Shown here: piece after piece, positions 1 through 8,606 of the stretch
Numbering within the stretch: the first letter of the stretch is position 1
Layout of the letters: each line of letters begins with the position of its first letter
Source of the DNA: CAIYZT01 sp947461435
GTDB taxonomy: Bacteria; Pseudomonadota; Alphaproteobacteria; Rhodobacterales; Rhodobacteraceae
Direction: 5' to 3'
NCBI GenBank assembly: GCA_965284435.1
Contig: OZ260083.1
Span: forward strand, 682,001-746,000
Length of the DNA: 64,000 nucleotides
The notes under the pieces: model-generated
Databases searched by the model: none
Seen by the model: only the letters and a program-made list of their open reading frames with translations
Told to the model about the DNA's origin: nothing
Translations under genes and position numbers: made by a program

Positions 1-318
1 GCCACCCCGGAAAAGCACGCCGCCGTTCTGGAAGTGATCAAGTGGATGTCCGAACATTCGCTGTTCTGGGCTTCTGCCGGCCATATCCCGGCCAACAAAG
101 CGGTCACCGAATTGCCCGAATACAAGGCCATGCAGCCACAGGCAACCTATGCCACGCTGACTGCCAACCAGGTATTCGATCCGAAATCGGTCTTCGCTGG
201 TGTCGCCTCGCCTCTGTTTGATGCAGCCGGCAACGCGTTTACGGCGGCCATGAACGGCGAAGTTTCGCCCGAAGATGCCGTGGCGGAAATGAAGGCCTCT
301 CTCGACGCCCTGCAATAA
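1..318 (+). CDS. Sugar ABC transporter substrate-binding protein, C-terminal part
   Basis: Only the last 105 codons are in the window; the gene begins to the left. The frame is open from base 1 and ends at a TAA before base 319. The residues resemble the C-terminal helices of periplasmic sugar-binding proteins (family 1, MalE/UgpB type), with the usual pattern of a late hinge helix and a terminal stretch where Glu and Ala alternate (SPEDAVAEMKASLDAL). It is followed by two MalF/MalG-type permeases and a MalK-type ATPase in the same direction, which supports the role as the periplasmic receptor of that transporter. The ligand cannot be read from this fragment; the downstream GH127 and aldose epimerase genes hint at an arabinose- or galactose-containing saccharide. 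Confidence 0.8.
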   Translation, partial: ATPEKHAAVLEVIKWMSEHSLFWASAGHIPANKAVTELPEYKAMQPQATYATLTANQVFDPKSVFAGVASPLFDAAGNAFTAAMNGEVSPEDAVAEMKASLDALQ

Positions 319-340
319 GTTCTGCACGGCCTGACAACGT

Positions 341-370
341 CCGGTCCGCCAGAAAGGCGGGCCGGTCTTT
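341..370 (+). terminator. Hairpin after the binding-protein gene
   Basis: CCGGTCCGCC, a 5-base loop AGAAA, and GGCGGGCCGG form a 10-bp stem with one G-T pair, followed by TCTTT. It lies between the binding-protein stop and the first permease start. Such hairpins commonly reduce read-through or protect the upstream mRNA, so that the binding protein is made in excess over the membrane parts. A partial terminator is the likeliest role. Confidence 0.6.
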
Positions 371-393
371 GCCATCAAGGATCAAATCCCCTC

Positions 394-1269
394 ATGTACA
401 ACGCTCGAAACCAAACCTTTGTTGCGGCGGTTCTGGTCGCCCCTTTCGTGGCGATCTACGGCTGGATGTTCCTGTGGCCCACGGTCCAGATGATCCAACT
501 GTCGCTCACCGACGCCCCCTTGATCGGAGATGGCAACTACATCGGCCTCGAAAACTACGACCGGCTGATCCATGACAAGACTTTCGGAAAGGCGATCTGG
601 AACACCGCCTATTTCGTGCTGCTGACCGTGGTTCCCGGCACCGCCGCCGCCTTGGGGATCGCGCTTATGGTCAGCCGCCTGAAAGGTTGGCTGCAAAGTC
701 TGATCCTCTCTGCGTTCTTCTTGCCTTTCGTCCTGCCGGTCACGGTGGTCTATCTGCTGTGGCAGTGGATGTTCGACATCCAATTCGGCATCATGCAGGC
801 CATCTTGGAACCGCTGTACGGACAAACGGTCAACGTGTGGCGCAACTTGCCGTTCTTCATGCCGATGATCGCCCTGTTGACGATCTGGTGGACCAACGGT
901 TTTTCCATCCTTTTGTTCCTCGCGGGTCTGCGCAACATTCCCAAGGAATTGTACGAGGCAGCCTCGCTTGATGGCGCCACGCGCTGGCAAAAGTTCGCGC
1001 GCATCACCTGGCCGCTGCTTTGGCCGATCACTGTCCTGTGCCTGACGATCCAGCTGATCTTGCAGCTCAAGATCTTTGATCAGGTCTATCTGTTCGCCAG
1101 CGGCGGGCGCACCCAATCCACCATGGTTCTGGTGCAATACATCTTTGAACAGGCCTTTGTGAAAAATGACGGCGGATATGCGGCCGCGATTGCGGTGGCC
1201 TTGTTTGTCATCGTCGTGGCCTTTTCGGTCTTTCAATACCAAATCCTGCGCATCCGGGGGCCGAAATGA
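394..1269 (+). CDS. Sugar ABC transporter permease, MalF/UgpA type
   Basis: The 291-residue protein has about six hydrophobic segments. The EAA loop that docks on the ATPase is visible near residue 188 (EAASLDGATRWQKF). Length is normal for the short MalF-like permeases of carbohydrate uptake class 1 transporters, which lack the large periplasmic loop of E. coli MalF. It starts 75 bases after the binding-protein stop, past a hairpin, and its last four bases overlap the ATG of the next permease, so the two are translationally coupled. It acts in the inner membrane as one half of the heterodimeric channel. Substrate is inferred only from neighbours. Confidence 0.9.
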   Translation: MYNARNQTFVAAVLVAPFVAIYGWMFLWPTVQMIQLSLTDAPLIGDGNYIGLENYDRLIHDKTFGKAIWNTAYFVLLTVVPGTAAALGIALMVSRLKGWLQSLILSAFFLPFVLPVTVVYLLWQWMFDIQFGIMQAILEPLYGQTVNVWRNLPFFMPMIALLTIWWTNGFSILLFLAGLRNIPKELYEAASLDGATRWQKFARITWPLLWPITVLCLTIQLILQLKIFDQVYLFASGGRTQSTMVLVQYIFEQAFVKNDGGYAAAIAVALFVIVVAFSVFQYQILRIRGPK

Positions 1270-2117
1270 CAGCTACACCCACAGCCTCCCGCCGAAAATT
1301 CAATCTTGGCGCAGCGCTTTTGACACTTCTGACGCTGATCTGCGCGGCCATCTGGTTCTTCCCGATCTACTGGGCCATGGTCACCTCTCTGCGCACCGAT
1401 GACGAGGCGGTTTCGGCCGGCTTCGCGCTTTGGCCGGCAAATCCCACCCTGTCCAGCTTCATCTACGTCATCGAGAATTCAAATATCGGGCGCTGGTATC
1501 TCAATTCCACCATCACCTCGGTCTTGATCACCTTCCTGACCGTTTTCATGGCGGCCTGCTGCGGTTATGCCATCTCGCAGTTGCGCTTTCCCGGCCGCAC
1601 CGCCCTGTGGTGGACCATTCTGGCCTCTTTCATGGTGCCGGTTCAGGCGCTGATCGTGAACCACTACGTCATCATGGCCCATGTTGATCTGCTCAACAAC
1701 TACATCGGCATCATCCTGCCCATGCTTTTGTCGCCGGTCACGGTCATCGTCTACAAGCAATTCTTTGACGGCCTGCCGCGCGAATATCGCGAAGCGGCCC
1801 TGATGGACGGCGCGACCGAATTCCAATTGCTGTTTCGCGTCTTCATCCCCATGAACTGGGGCGTCACGGCGGCCTTGTCCATCATCACCTTCATCGGCGC
1901 ATGGAATGCCTTCCTGTGGCCCTTCCTTGCCGTCAGCACCGAAGAGATGATGACCGTCACCGTCGGAATTTCGCAGGTCCAAGATGCCTATGGCGTCGCC
2001 TATGCGCGTGTCCTTGCGGGGGCGGTCATGGCGGGCCTTCCCGTGGCCTTGGCCTATCTTCTGTTCCAGCGCCGCGTCACGCAGGCGATCACCCTGTCAG
2101 CCGGCATCAAAGGCTAG
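1266..2117 (+). CDS. Sugar ABC transporter permease, MalG/UgpE type
   Basis: The 283-residue inner-membrane protein has about six membrane segments and the EAA loop near residue 176 (EAALMDGATEFQLL). The N-terminus has a basic stretch before the first membrane helix, as in other MalG-like permeases. Its ATG lies inside the stop region of the preceding permease (ATGA overlap). The ATPase gene follows after 14 bases. Together with the previous protein it should form the membrane channel of a carbohydrate importer. No sign of truncation. Confidence 0.9.
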   Translation: MTATPTASRRKFNLGAALLTLLTLICAAIWFFPIYWAMVTSLRTDDEAVSAGFALWPANPTLSSFIYVIENSNIGRWYLNSTITSVLITFLTVFMAACCGYAISQLRFPGRTALWWTILASFMVPVQALIVNHYVIMAHVDLLNNYIGIILPMLLSPVTVIVYKQFFDGLPREYREAALMDGATEFQLLFRVFIPMNWGVTAALSIITFIGAWNAFLWPFLAVSTEEMMTVTVGISQVQDAYGVAYARVLAGAVMAGLPVALAYLLFQRRVTQAITLSAGIKG

Positions 2118-2131
2118 TCCAAGGATCGAAC

Positions 2132-3217
2132 ATGTCATCCGTAAATCTCCAAAACATCTCTAAATCTTTCGGCGCGGTTCAGGTGATCGGCGGGCTGAAC
2201 CTGTCGGTCGACGATGGCAGCTTCTGCGCCCTTCTGGGCCCGTCAGGCTGCGGCAAATCCACCCTGCTGCGCATGATTGCCGGCCTTGAAGAGGTATCGG
2301 GCGGCACCGTCCATATCGGAAGCCGCGATATCACCTTTGAAGAACCGGCAAAGCGCAAGGTGGCGATGGTCTTTCAAAACTATGCGCTCTACCCCCATCT
2401 GACCGTGCGGCAGAACGTGGCCTTCTCCTTGTCGCTCGCCGGGGCGTCCAAGGCCGAACAGGCCGAAAAATCGGACCGTGTCGGCAAGATGCTGCAACTC
2501 GAAGCGTTGATGGATCGCCGCCCTGCGCAGCTGTCGGGTGGTCAGCGTCAGCGCGTGGCCATCGGCCGCGCCTTGGTCCGCGACCCCGAGGTGTTCTTGT
2601 TCGACGAACCCCTGTCAAACCTCGATGCGCTTCTGCGCGTTCAGATGCGCCTTGAACTGGCCAAACTGCACAATGATCTGAAGACCACGATGATCTACGT
2701 CACCCATGATCAGGTCGAGGCGATGACCCTGGCCGACAAGATCGTCGTGCTTGACAAGGGCGCGATCAGTCAGGTCGGCAGTCCGTGGGAACTGTACAAC
2801 ACCCCCTCTAATCGCTTCGTGGCAGGCTTCATCGGCTCTCCGGCGATGAACTTTTTGCCGGCGCAGGCCAGCGGCGGGGCAGGCGGCCTGACGCTAACCA
2901 TCGGAACGTCAACCTTGACCCTGCCCGCCCGCGCTGCAGGCGACGTGGTGGGCACGCAAAGCATCGATTTCGGCATCCGCCCCGAAGATATCACGCTCAC
3001 CTCTCCGGGGGCGGGCCACATCGACGGCCGTTCCACCGTGGTCGAATATCTGGGCAACACCACCTATGCCTATATCGATACCGCCTACGGCACGATCACC
3101 GTCGAAACGGGCAGCGCGCAAAATCTTGCGCCGGGGCAAAACGTCGGGCTGGAATTTGATCCTGCCAAGGGCCATGTTTTTGACGCCTCGGGCAAGGCCT
3201 GGGCCAAGGCTGGATGA
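2132..3217 (+). CDS. Sugar ABC transporter ATP-binding protein, MalK/UgpC type
   Basis: The 361-residue protein has Walker A GPSGCGKST near residues 36-44, the signature LSGGQRQR near 134, Walker B FLFDEPLSNLD shortly after, and a C-terminal TOBE-like regulatory domain (IDFGIRPEDI, VVEYLGNTTYAY), which is typical of MalK-type ATPases. The reading frame extends further upstream, but the ATG at 2132 follows an AAGGA ribosome-binding site and gives the family start MSSVNLQNISKSFG. It energises the two permeases encoded just before it. The final bases overlap the start of the epimerase gene. Confidence 0.93.
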   Translation: MSSVNLQNISKSFGAVQVIGGLNLSVDDGSFCALLGPSGCGKSTLLRMIAGLEEVSGGTVHIGSRDITFEEPAKRKVAMVFQNYALYPHLTVRQNVAFSLSLAGASKAEQAEKSDRVGKMLQLEALMDRRPAQLSGGQRQRVAIGRALVRDPEVFLFDEPLSNLDALLRVQMRLELAKLHNDLKTTMIYVTHDQVEAMTLADKIVVLDKGAISQVGSPWELYNTPSNRFVAGFIGSPAMNFLPAQASGGAGGLTLTIGTSTLTLPARAAGDVVGTQSIDFGIRPEDITLTSPGAGHIDGRSTVVEYLGNTTYAYIDTAYGTITVETGSAQNLAPGQNVGLEFDPAKGHVFDASGKAWAKAG

Positions 3218-4242
3218 TACCTTTCGGGTCGGCCAACGGCGCCCCGGTCTCGCTGCACACCATCCACGGGCCAAAGGGCCTGCGGGCGGCCATCACCCCC
3301 TTTGGCGCGCGCCTTGTGCAGCTTTGGGTCCCAGACCCGGCAGGGACATTGGCCGATATCGTTCTGGGCCATGACACGGCACAGGACTATCTGGATCACC
3401 CCACCTATTTCGGCGCGACCTGCGGGCGCTATGCCAACCGCATTGCGGGCGGGCAATTCGTGCTGGATGGGGCCGATTTTCAACTGGATCAGAACGAAGG
3501 CAGCAACCATCTGCATGGCGGCCATGCCGGTTTCGACAAGATGCACTGGCAGATCGCCGATCTGGGCCCCGCCCACATCACGCTGACAGCCACCTCGGCC
3601 GATCGCGACATGGGCTATCCCGGCCTCTGCGCCATGACGACGACCTACCGCTTTACCGACACGGGCACCCTGACCATCGACATGTCAGCCACCACCACCC
3701 GCCCAACGGTGATCAACATGGTCAACCACGCCTATTTCAACTTGGCCGGTCATGGGGCAGGGTCGGTTTTGGGGCATCATCTGCAGGTCTCGGCGGGGCA
3801 CTATACGCCCGTGGGTCCGGGTCTTCTGACAACGGGCGAAATCCTGTCGGTCGCCGAAGCCCCGTTTGATTTTCGCACCGACCGAACCCTGTCAGCGGCC
3901 ATGGGCCAAGATCCGGCTCTGGCAAGCTCATACGATCACAACTGGTGCCTCAGCGATCCGCTGGATGGTGATGGCCTTCGCCCCTGCGCCCGGCTGACAG
4001 ATCCCACCTCGGGCCGCAGCCTCACGCTGCGCACCAATCAGCCCGGGGTGCAGATCTATGCCAGCGGCCAGATGCACCGCGCCCTTCCCGGCAAGGAAGG
4101 GCGGGCCTATCACCGCTTTGCGGGCCTGACCTTGGAAACACAGGTTTTTCCCGGCAGTCCGAACCACCCGCACTTCCCCGCAGCGCGGCTTGACCCCGGT
4201 CAAACCTATGCGCACCGGATGGCCTTCACCTTCGGGGTCTGA
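3214..4242 (+). CDS. Aldose 1-epimerase (galactose mutarotase family)
   Basis: The 342-residue protein matches the GalM family in length and motifs. NRIAGGQF and HGGHAGFDK are near the N-terminus, the predicted acid His172 is in NHAYFNLAG, and the predicted base Glu308 is in LTLETQVFPGSPNHPHFP. The enzyme interconverts alpha and beta anomers of free aldoses such as galactose, glucose or arabinose in the cytoplasm. The start overlaps the ATPase stop by four bases, so it belongs to the transporter operon. Its stop directly abuts the stop of the convergent GH127 gene. GalM homologues vary in sugar preference; this one cannot be assigned further. Confidence 0.9.
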   Translation: MIPFGSANGAPVSLHTIHGPKGLRAAITPFGARLVQLWVPDPAGTLADIVLGHDTAQDYLDHPTYFGATCGRYANRIAGGQFVLDGADFQLDQNEGSNHLHGGHAGFDKMHWQIADLGPAHITLTATSADRDMGYPGLCAMTTTYRFTDTGTLTIDMSATTTRPTVINMVNHAYFNLAGHGAGSVLGHHLQVSAGHYTPVGPGLLTTGEILSVAEAPFDFRTDRTLSAAMGQDPALASSYDHNWCLSDPLDGDGLRPCARLTDPTSGRSLTLRTNQPGVQIYASGQMHRALPGKEGRAYHRFAGLTLETQVFPGSPNHPHFPAARLDPGQTYAHRMAFTFGV

Positions 4243-6135
4243 TCATTCCCGCAGCCAAACCTGCATCGGGTTTGGCCCGCGGTTGCACCAAATGTAATAA
4301 GGCACACCGGTCAACTCTGCCGCCTGTTCCACCGGGGGCGCCTCTCGGTACAGAACATGCGCCCAGTCTTGCGGCTGCACCGCGGCACCCTGCGCCTCGA
4401 CAACCACGATCCCGCCCAAAAGGTCATCGCGGAACCGCGCCTGCAGGCTTGCGTCCCGCGGCAGGCGGGTTTGCCCGAGGGGGGCCGTCTGGTCCAGCTG
4501 TTCAAAACAATAGATCAACGGCCCGCGCCGCACCGCAACCCGCCCCACATCCGCCTTGACCATGGGATGGGCATAGCTGCGCCGCACGTCCATCGGCAGC
4601 ATCAGGTCCACCACATCCCCCTTGGCCCAAACGCGCGTGATCCGGGCATAGCCGCGCTCGGTCGTCAGCGGCACAGGCTGGCCATTCACTGCCAACCGCG
4701 CCCCGTCGCACCACCCCGGCACGCGCAGCGACAGGGTAAACGCGCTGGCCCCCTCTGGTTCGACCGCAACACGAATCGCCCCATCCCAAGGATAGTTTGA
4801 CGTCTCGGTGATCGTCACGAACCCGCCTGAAACCGGCAAACGCGCCTCGGCCCCGCCATAAAGATGCACCGCCACCTCGCTGTCGGCCAACCCAAAGACA
4901 TATCCCCCGACCGAGGCGACAAGCCGCGCCACATTCATCGTGCAGCACGGGCAAGGATGCCAATCCCACCGCCGATGGCTGCCATCGCTGTCCAGCTTGT
5001 TGTCATAGAAATACTGCGTGCCATCTTGCGACAAACCCGCCAGCGCGTTGTTGTAAAGCGCCAGCTCCAACATGTCGGCATATTGCCCATCCAGATCCAG
5101 ATTCAACATCCGCGCCGCCCAGAACACCATCGCCACACTGGCACAGGTTTCGGCATAAGCCGTGTCGTTGGGCAGCGCGTAATCGGTCGTGAACCCCTCG
5201 TTGCTGGCCGATGGTCCAAAACCCCCCGTCACATACATCCGCGTCTGCGTGACATCGCGCCACAAAACCTCGCAGGCCCGTTTCAGCCCGGCATCATCAT
5301 CTTCCGCCGCCAGATCGGCCATGGCGGTGTACATGTACATCGCCCGCACCGCATGGCCGACCACCTTGGTCTGCTCTCGCACAGGCAAATGCGCCTGCCC
5401 GTATTCATAGGTGCCCTGCCCATAGGTGCCCGGCGCCTCGCCGCGGGCATCGCGCTCGATGTCAAAATAATGCGGCTGACTTCCCCGCTCGTCGATGAAA
5501 TACCGCGCCAGATCCAGAAACTTGGTCTTTCCCGTGGCGTGATAGGCCTTCACCAAAGCCAATTCCAATTCCTGATGCCCCGGATAGCCGCGCTTTTGCC
5601 CCGGCCCCCGGCCAAAGGTCGCCGCGATATGATCAACATAGCGCTCCATCACCGCCATCATCCGCGCGCGTCCGGTGGTATGAAAATAGGCCACCGCCCC
5701 TTCCAGAAGATGTCCGCAATTGTACAATTCATGATTGTCGCGCAGGTTGGTCCACCGGTTCTGCGGCTCGCGTGCCAGATACCACAGGTTCAAATACCCA
5801 TCGGCCGCCTGCGCCTTTTCCAGATCGTCCACGATCTCTTCTATCTGCGCCTCGATCACCGCATCGCGCCGATGGGCCAAGGCATAACTGGCCGCTTCCA
5901 CCCATTTGCCAATGTCACTGTCCCAGAAAATCTCGGTCGTAAAACCATTGGCATGCGGCTTGATCGTGGTCGGCGGTGTCGGCTTCAGCAGCTTCAGCGA
6001 CCGCAGCATGTTATGCTTCACCATCTGGGCATATTGGCTGGGAATGGTCCGGCTCAGAACCGTGTCCAGCCGCTCCCGCCAAAACACACCATCAACCTTG
6101 ACCTGCGAAAACGGAACGGATGAATAGGTGCGCAT
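4243..6135 (-). CDS. Glycoside hydrolase family 127, beta-L-arabinofuranosidase-like
   Basis: The 630-residue protein matches GH127 (formerly DUF1680), whose type member HypBA1 removes terminal beta-L-arabinofuranose. The metal-thiolate site is visible: Glu329 and Cys331 in AETCAS, and Cys397-Cys398 in the CPCC motif after WDWHP, in the same E-x-C and CC spacing as the zinc ligands and nucleophile of HypBA1. No signal peptide is seen, so it should act in the cytoplasm on imported oligosaccharide. The frame opens further upstream, but the ATG at 6135 has a GGGAGG ribosome-binding site and gives the family-like start MRTYSSVPFSQVKV. It converges on the aldose epimerase gene with no bases between the stops. 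Other GH127 activities are possible. Confidence 0.88.
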   Translation of the reverse strand: MRTYSSVPFSQVKVDGVFWRERLDTVLSRTIPSQYAQMVKHNMLRSLKLLKPTPPTTIKPHANGFTTEIFWDSDIGKWVEAASYALAHRRDAVIEAQIEEIVDDLEKAQAADGYLNLWYLAREPQNRWTNLRDNHELYNCGHLLEGAVAYFHTTGRARMMAVMERYVDHIAATFGRGPGQKRGYPGHQELELALVKAYHATGKTKFLDLARYFIDERGSQPHYFDIERDARGEAPGTYGQGTYEYGQAHLPVREQTKVVGHAVRAMYMYTAMADLAAEDDDAGLKRACEVLWRDVTQTRMYVTGGFGPSASNEGFTTDYALPNDTAYAETCASVAMVFWAARMLNLDLDGQYADMLELALYNNALAGLSQDGTQYFYDNKLDSDGSHRRWDWHPCPCCTMNVARLVASVGGYVFGLADSEVAVHLYGGAEARLPVSGGFVTITETSNYPWDGAIRVAVEPEGASAFTLSLRVPGWCDGARLAVNGQPVPLTTERGYARITRVWAKGDVVDLMLPMDVRRSYAHPMVKADVGRVAVRRGPLIYCFEQLDQTAPLGQTRLPRDASLQARFRDDLLGGIVVVEAQGAAVQPQDWAHVLYREAPPVEQAAELTGVPYYIWCNRGPNPMQVWLRE

Positions 6136-6234
6136 AAGGCCTCCCAAAGGATGAAAAAGGGCCCGCATGCCCATCCGTCAAACCCTACCACGCAGGGGGC
6201 AAAAACAAAGTGTTTCCTAAGCCCTAGGTGCCTT

Positions 6235-7503
6235 TTATTGGGGTTTTGCCGCCGCGCGCAAACGCCCGCCCTCATACCCGGTGATCACGGCATTGATGAT
6301 CCGACCTTCGGGCTGATCCACGCCAAAGGTCACTTCGGTAAATTGCTCGGTGCGCCCCATCTGCGCGCCTTCCATCAGCACAAGATGCTGGCGGCCCACC
6401 TGCGCGGCCAAGTGCCGCTCCAGTGCTGCATCACCCGCGCCGCGCAGCCGTGCCGCCCGGTCCTTGATCTGCGGGCCGCGCACTTGCGGCATCCGTGCGG
6501 CCGGCGTTCCCTTGCGCGGACTAAAGGGAAAGACATGCAAAAACGTCAACCCACACTCCTCGATCAGGCGCAAGGACTGGTCAAACATCTCGTCCGTTTC
6601 GGTCGGAAACCCCGCGATGATATCGGCCCCGAACACCATATCGGGCCGAAGCTGCCGCGCCTGCTCGCAAAACCGAATGGCGTCATCGCGCAAATGCCGC
6701 CGCTTCATCCGCTTCAAGATCATGTCATCGCCCGATTGCAGGCTTAAATGCAGATGCGGCATAAGCCGGGGTTCGCTTGCAATGGCCAACATCAGGTTGT
6801 CGTCCACCTCGATGCTGTCAATCGACGAAATCCGCAACCGCGCCAGATCGGGGCACAGCCGCAAGATCCGCATCACCAGATCGCCCAAGCGCGGCGCTGC
6901 GGGCAAATCCGCCCCCCACGATGTCAGATCAACACCCGTCAGAACGACCTCGGCAAAGCCCTTGTCCACCAACCGCTTGATCTGTTCAATCACCACCCCC
7001 GCCGGAACGCTGCGCGAATTGCCCCGCCCAAAGGGAATGATGCAAAACGTACAGCGATGGTCACAGCCGTTTTGCACCTGCACATAGGCCCGGTGCCGCC
7101 CAAATCCGTCAATCAGATGCCCCGCCGTCTCGCGCACGGACATGATGTCATCCACCTGAACCCGCTCTGTCACGCCAATCAGATCCGGCACGGCCAGCCC
7201 TTGCCACACCGCCGCCTGCATCTTTTCGTGGTTGCCAATGACCCGCGTCACTTCGGGCATCTGTGCAAAGGTTTCCGGTTCGGTCTGCGCCGCGCATCCT
7301 GTCACGATCACCGCCGCCCCGGGGTTCTCGCGCGCCAACCGCCGAATGTCCTGCTTGGCCTTGCGCACGGCCTCGGCCGTCACGGCGCAGGTGTTGACCA
7401 CCACCGCGCCCTGCAATCCGGCGGCCGCCGCCAATTCCTTCATCGCTTCGGTCTCATAGGCGTTCAGCCGGCAACCCAGCGTCGCAAAAATCGGGGCGCT
7501 CAT
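6235..7503 (-). CDS. mtaB: tRNA t6A37 methylthiotransferase MtaB
   Basis: The 422-residue protein is a radical-SAM methylthiotransferase that converts t6A37 to ms2t6A37 in tRNAs reading ANN codons. The N-terminal cluster-binding domain (UPF0004) shows ATLGCRLNAYE, NTCAV and VTGCAAQ; the radical-SAM CxxxCxxC is at Cys147, Cys151 and Cys154 (GCDHRCTFCIIP); a TRAM-like segment ends the protein. GCRLNxYE and the absence of MiaB-specific motifs favour MtaB over MiaB or RimO. The ATG at 7503 overlaps the dapF stop by four bases, so dapF and mtaB form an operon, an arrangement seen in many Rhodobacteraceae. Confidence 0.93.
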   Translation of the reverse strand: MSAPIFATLGCRLNAYETEAMKELAAAAGLQGAVVVNTCAVTAEAVRKAKQDIRRLARENPGAAVIVTGCAAQTEPETFAQMPEVTRVIGNHEKMQAAVWQGLAVPDLIGVTERVQVDDIMSVRETAGHLIDGFGRHRAYVQVQNGCDHRCTFCIIPFGRGNSRSVPAGVVIEQIKRLVDKGFAEVVLTGVDLTSWGADLPAAPRLGDLVMRILRLCPDLARLRISSIDSIEVDDNLMLAIASEPRLMPHLHLSLQSGDDMILKRMKRRHLRDDAIRFCEQARQLRPDMVFGADIIAGFPTETDEMFDQSLRLIEECGLTFLHVFPFSPRKGTPAARMPQVRGPQIKDRAARLRGAGDAALERHLAAQVGRQHLVLMEGAQMGRTEQFTEVTFGVDQPEGRIINAVITGYEGGRLRAAAKPQ

Positions 7504-8339
7504 GGATGGGCCGCCACGAATGCGGGGCTGATCCAGCCGTCAAACACATGCGCCACCGGTCCGCTCAACCACACCCCATCCGCCCGCCAGTCAACCTCAA
7601 GCGTTCCGCCGTCCATCTCAAGGCGCACCTGCCGCCCGGTCAACCCGCGCAGATGCGCCGCCACCGCTGTGGCACAGGCCCCCGACCCGCAGGCCAGCGT
7701 AATGCCTGCCCCACGCTCCCAGACCCGCATCCGCAGATGATCTGTTCCGATCAGGCTGGCAAATTCCACATTGGTCCGCTGCGGAAACAGCGGATCATGC
7801 TCCCACCCGGGGCCCACAGCGGCCAAATTCACCGCCTCGGCATCGGGAACGAAAAACACGCAATGCGGGTTGCCTATCCCCACGGCCACCGGATCACCGG
7901 CCAAGGGCAGGCGAAGCGTTTCGGCCGGCCCTGCCAACGGCACCTCGTCCCAGGTCAGTTGCGGCTGGCCCATGTTCACCGTCACGCGGCCATCCCCGCG
8001 CCGCAGGGCCTGCAACCCCCCGCGCGTGGTCACCAGATTGACCGCCGCCACGCCCAACCCGCGCATCACATAATCACTGACACAGCGCGTGGCATTTCCG
8101 CAGGCCCCGGCCCGGCTGCCATCGCTGTTCCAGAAATCCAACTCGAAATCCGCCGCCGCATGGTCCCGGATCTCGGCCAGCTGGTCAAATCCAACCCCGC
8201 AGTGCCGATCGCCCAGCGCCCGCGCCAGCCCAGCCGTCATCACCGCCCCGCGCCCGCGCGAATCGATCACCACAAAATCATTGCCCGCGCCATGCATCTT
8301 CATGAATCGCAGACCTAAAGAGGCATTTTTCTGGTCCAT
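7500..8339 (-). CDS. dapF: Diaminopimelate epimerase
   Basis: The 279-residue enzyme converts LL- to meso-diaminopimelate for lysine and peptidoglycan synthesis in the cytoplasm. It shows FMKMHGAGNDFVVID at the N-terminus and the two halves of the active site, ACGNATRC and LACGSGACA, which carry the catalytic Cys pair. The open frame reaches 8411, but the ATG at 8339 gives an N-terminus of family-like length; the internal Met of MKMHGAG is a weaker alternative. The gene is divergent from tRNA-Lys and translationally coupled to mtaB. Confidence 0.95.
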   Translation of the reverse strand: MDQKNASLGLRFMKMHGAGNDFVVIDSRGRGAVMTAGLARALGDRHCGVGFDQLAEIRDHAAADFELDFWNSDGSRAGACGNATRCVSDYVMRGLGVAAVNLVTTRGGLQALRRGDGRVTVNMGQPQLTWDEVPLAGPAETLRLPLAGDPVAVGIGNPHCVFFVPDAEAVNLAAVGPGWEHDPLFPQRTNVEFASLIGTDHLRMRVWERGAGITLACGSGACATAVAAHLRGLTGRQVRLEMDGGTLEVDWRADGVWLSGPVAHVFDGWISPAFVAAHP

Positions 8340-8434
8340 CCCGGGCATATACGCCCCGCAGGCTCTTTTTGCCAGACCCACGCAGATTGGCCCTTGACCC
8401 TGCAAGCCCAAGCCCCTAATCAGCGCCTCGTTGT

Positions 8435-8510
8435 GGGCCGGTAGCTCAGTTGGTAGAGCAACTGACTTTTAATCAGTAGGTCTCGGGTTCGAGCCCCGAC
8501 CGGCTCACCA
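8435..8510 (+). tRNA. tRNA-Lys (anticodon UUU)
   Basis: The 76-base cloverleaf folds by eye. GGGCCGG pairs with CCGGCTC in the acceptor stem, the D-loop has AGCTCAGTTGGTAGAGC, the anticodon loop CTTTTAA at 8466-8472 carries TTT at 8468-8470, and the T-arm has GGTTCGAGCC. CCA is encoded at 8508-8510. The gene diverges from dapF. Confidence 0.98.
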
Positions 8511-8524
8511 CCACAGCCTTGCAA

Positions 8525-8576
8525 ATGTGCAAAACGGCAAAACCTGTCCTTCGGGAAGGGTTTTGTCGTTGCACAT
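8525..8576. terminator. Long inverted repeat between tRNA-Lys and urtE
   Basis: ATGTGCAA at 8525 pairs with TTGCACAT ending at 8576; inside, ACGGCAAAACC pairs with GGTTTTGTCGT with one wobble and a two-base bulge, and TCC-TTCG-GGA closes the tip. It sits between two convergent units (tRNA and the urt operon). There is no clear T-run, so a two-way processing or termination structure is likely rather than a classic intrinsic terminator. Confidence 0.6.
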
Positions 8577-8606
8577 GCTCGCGGTCAAAACAGGCCCTGC
8601 CGCCCG

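Noticed and set aside
4864..6123. 419-codon open frame antisense to GH127, and many other long frames opposite real genes (for example 37990-40023, 6748-7740, 44912-46600)
   Set aside because: They lie opposite genes with clear family motifs, have no family motifs themselves, are rich in Arg/Pro/His/Gln as expected for antisense frames of GC-rich genes, and lack ribosome-binding sites.
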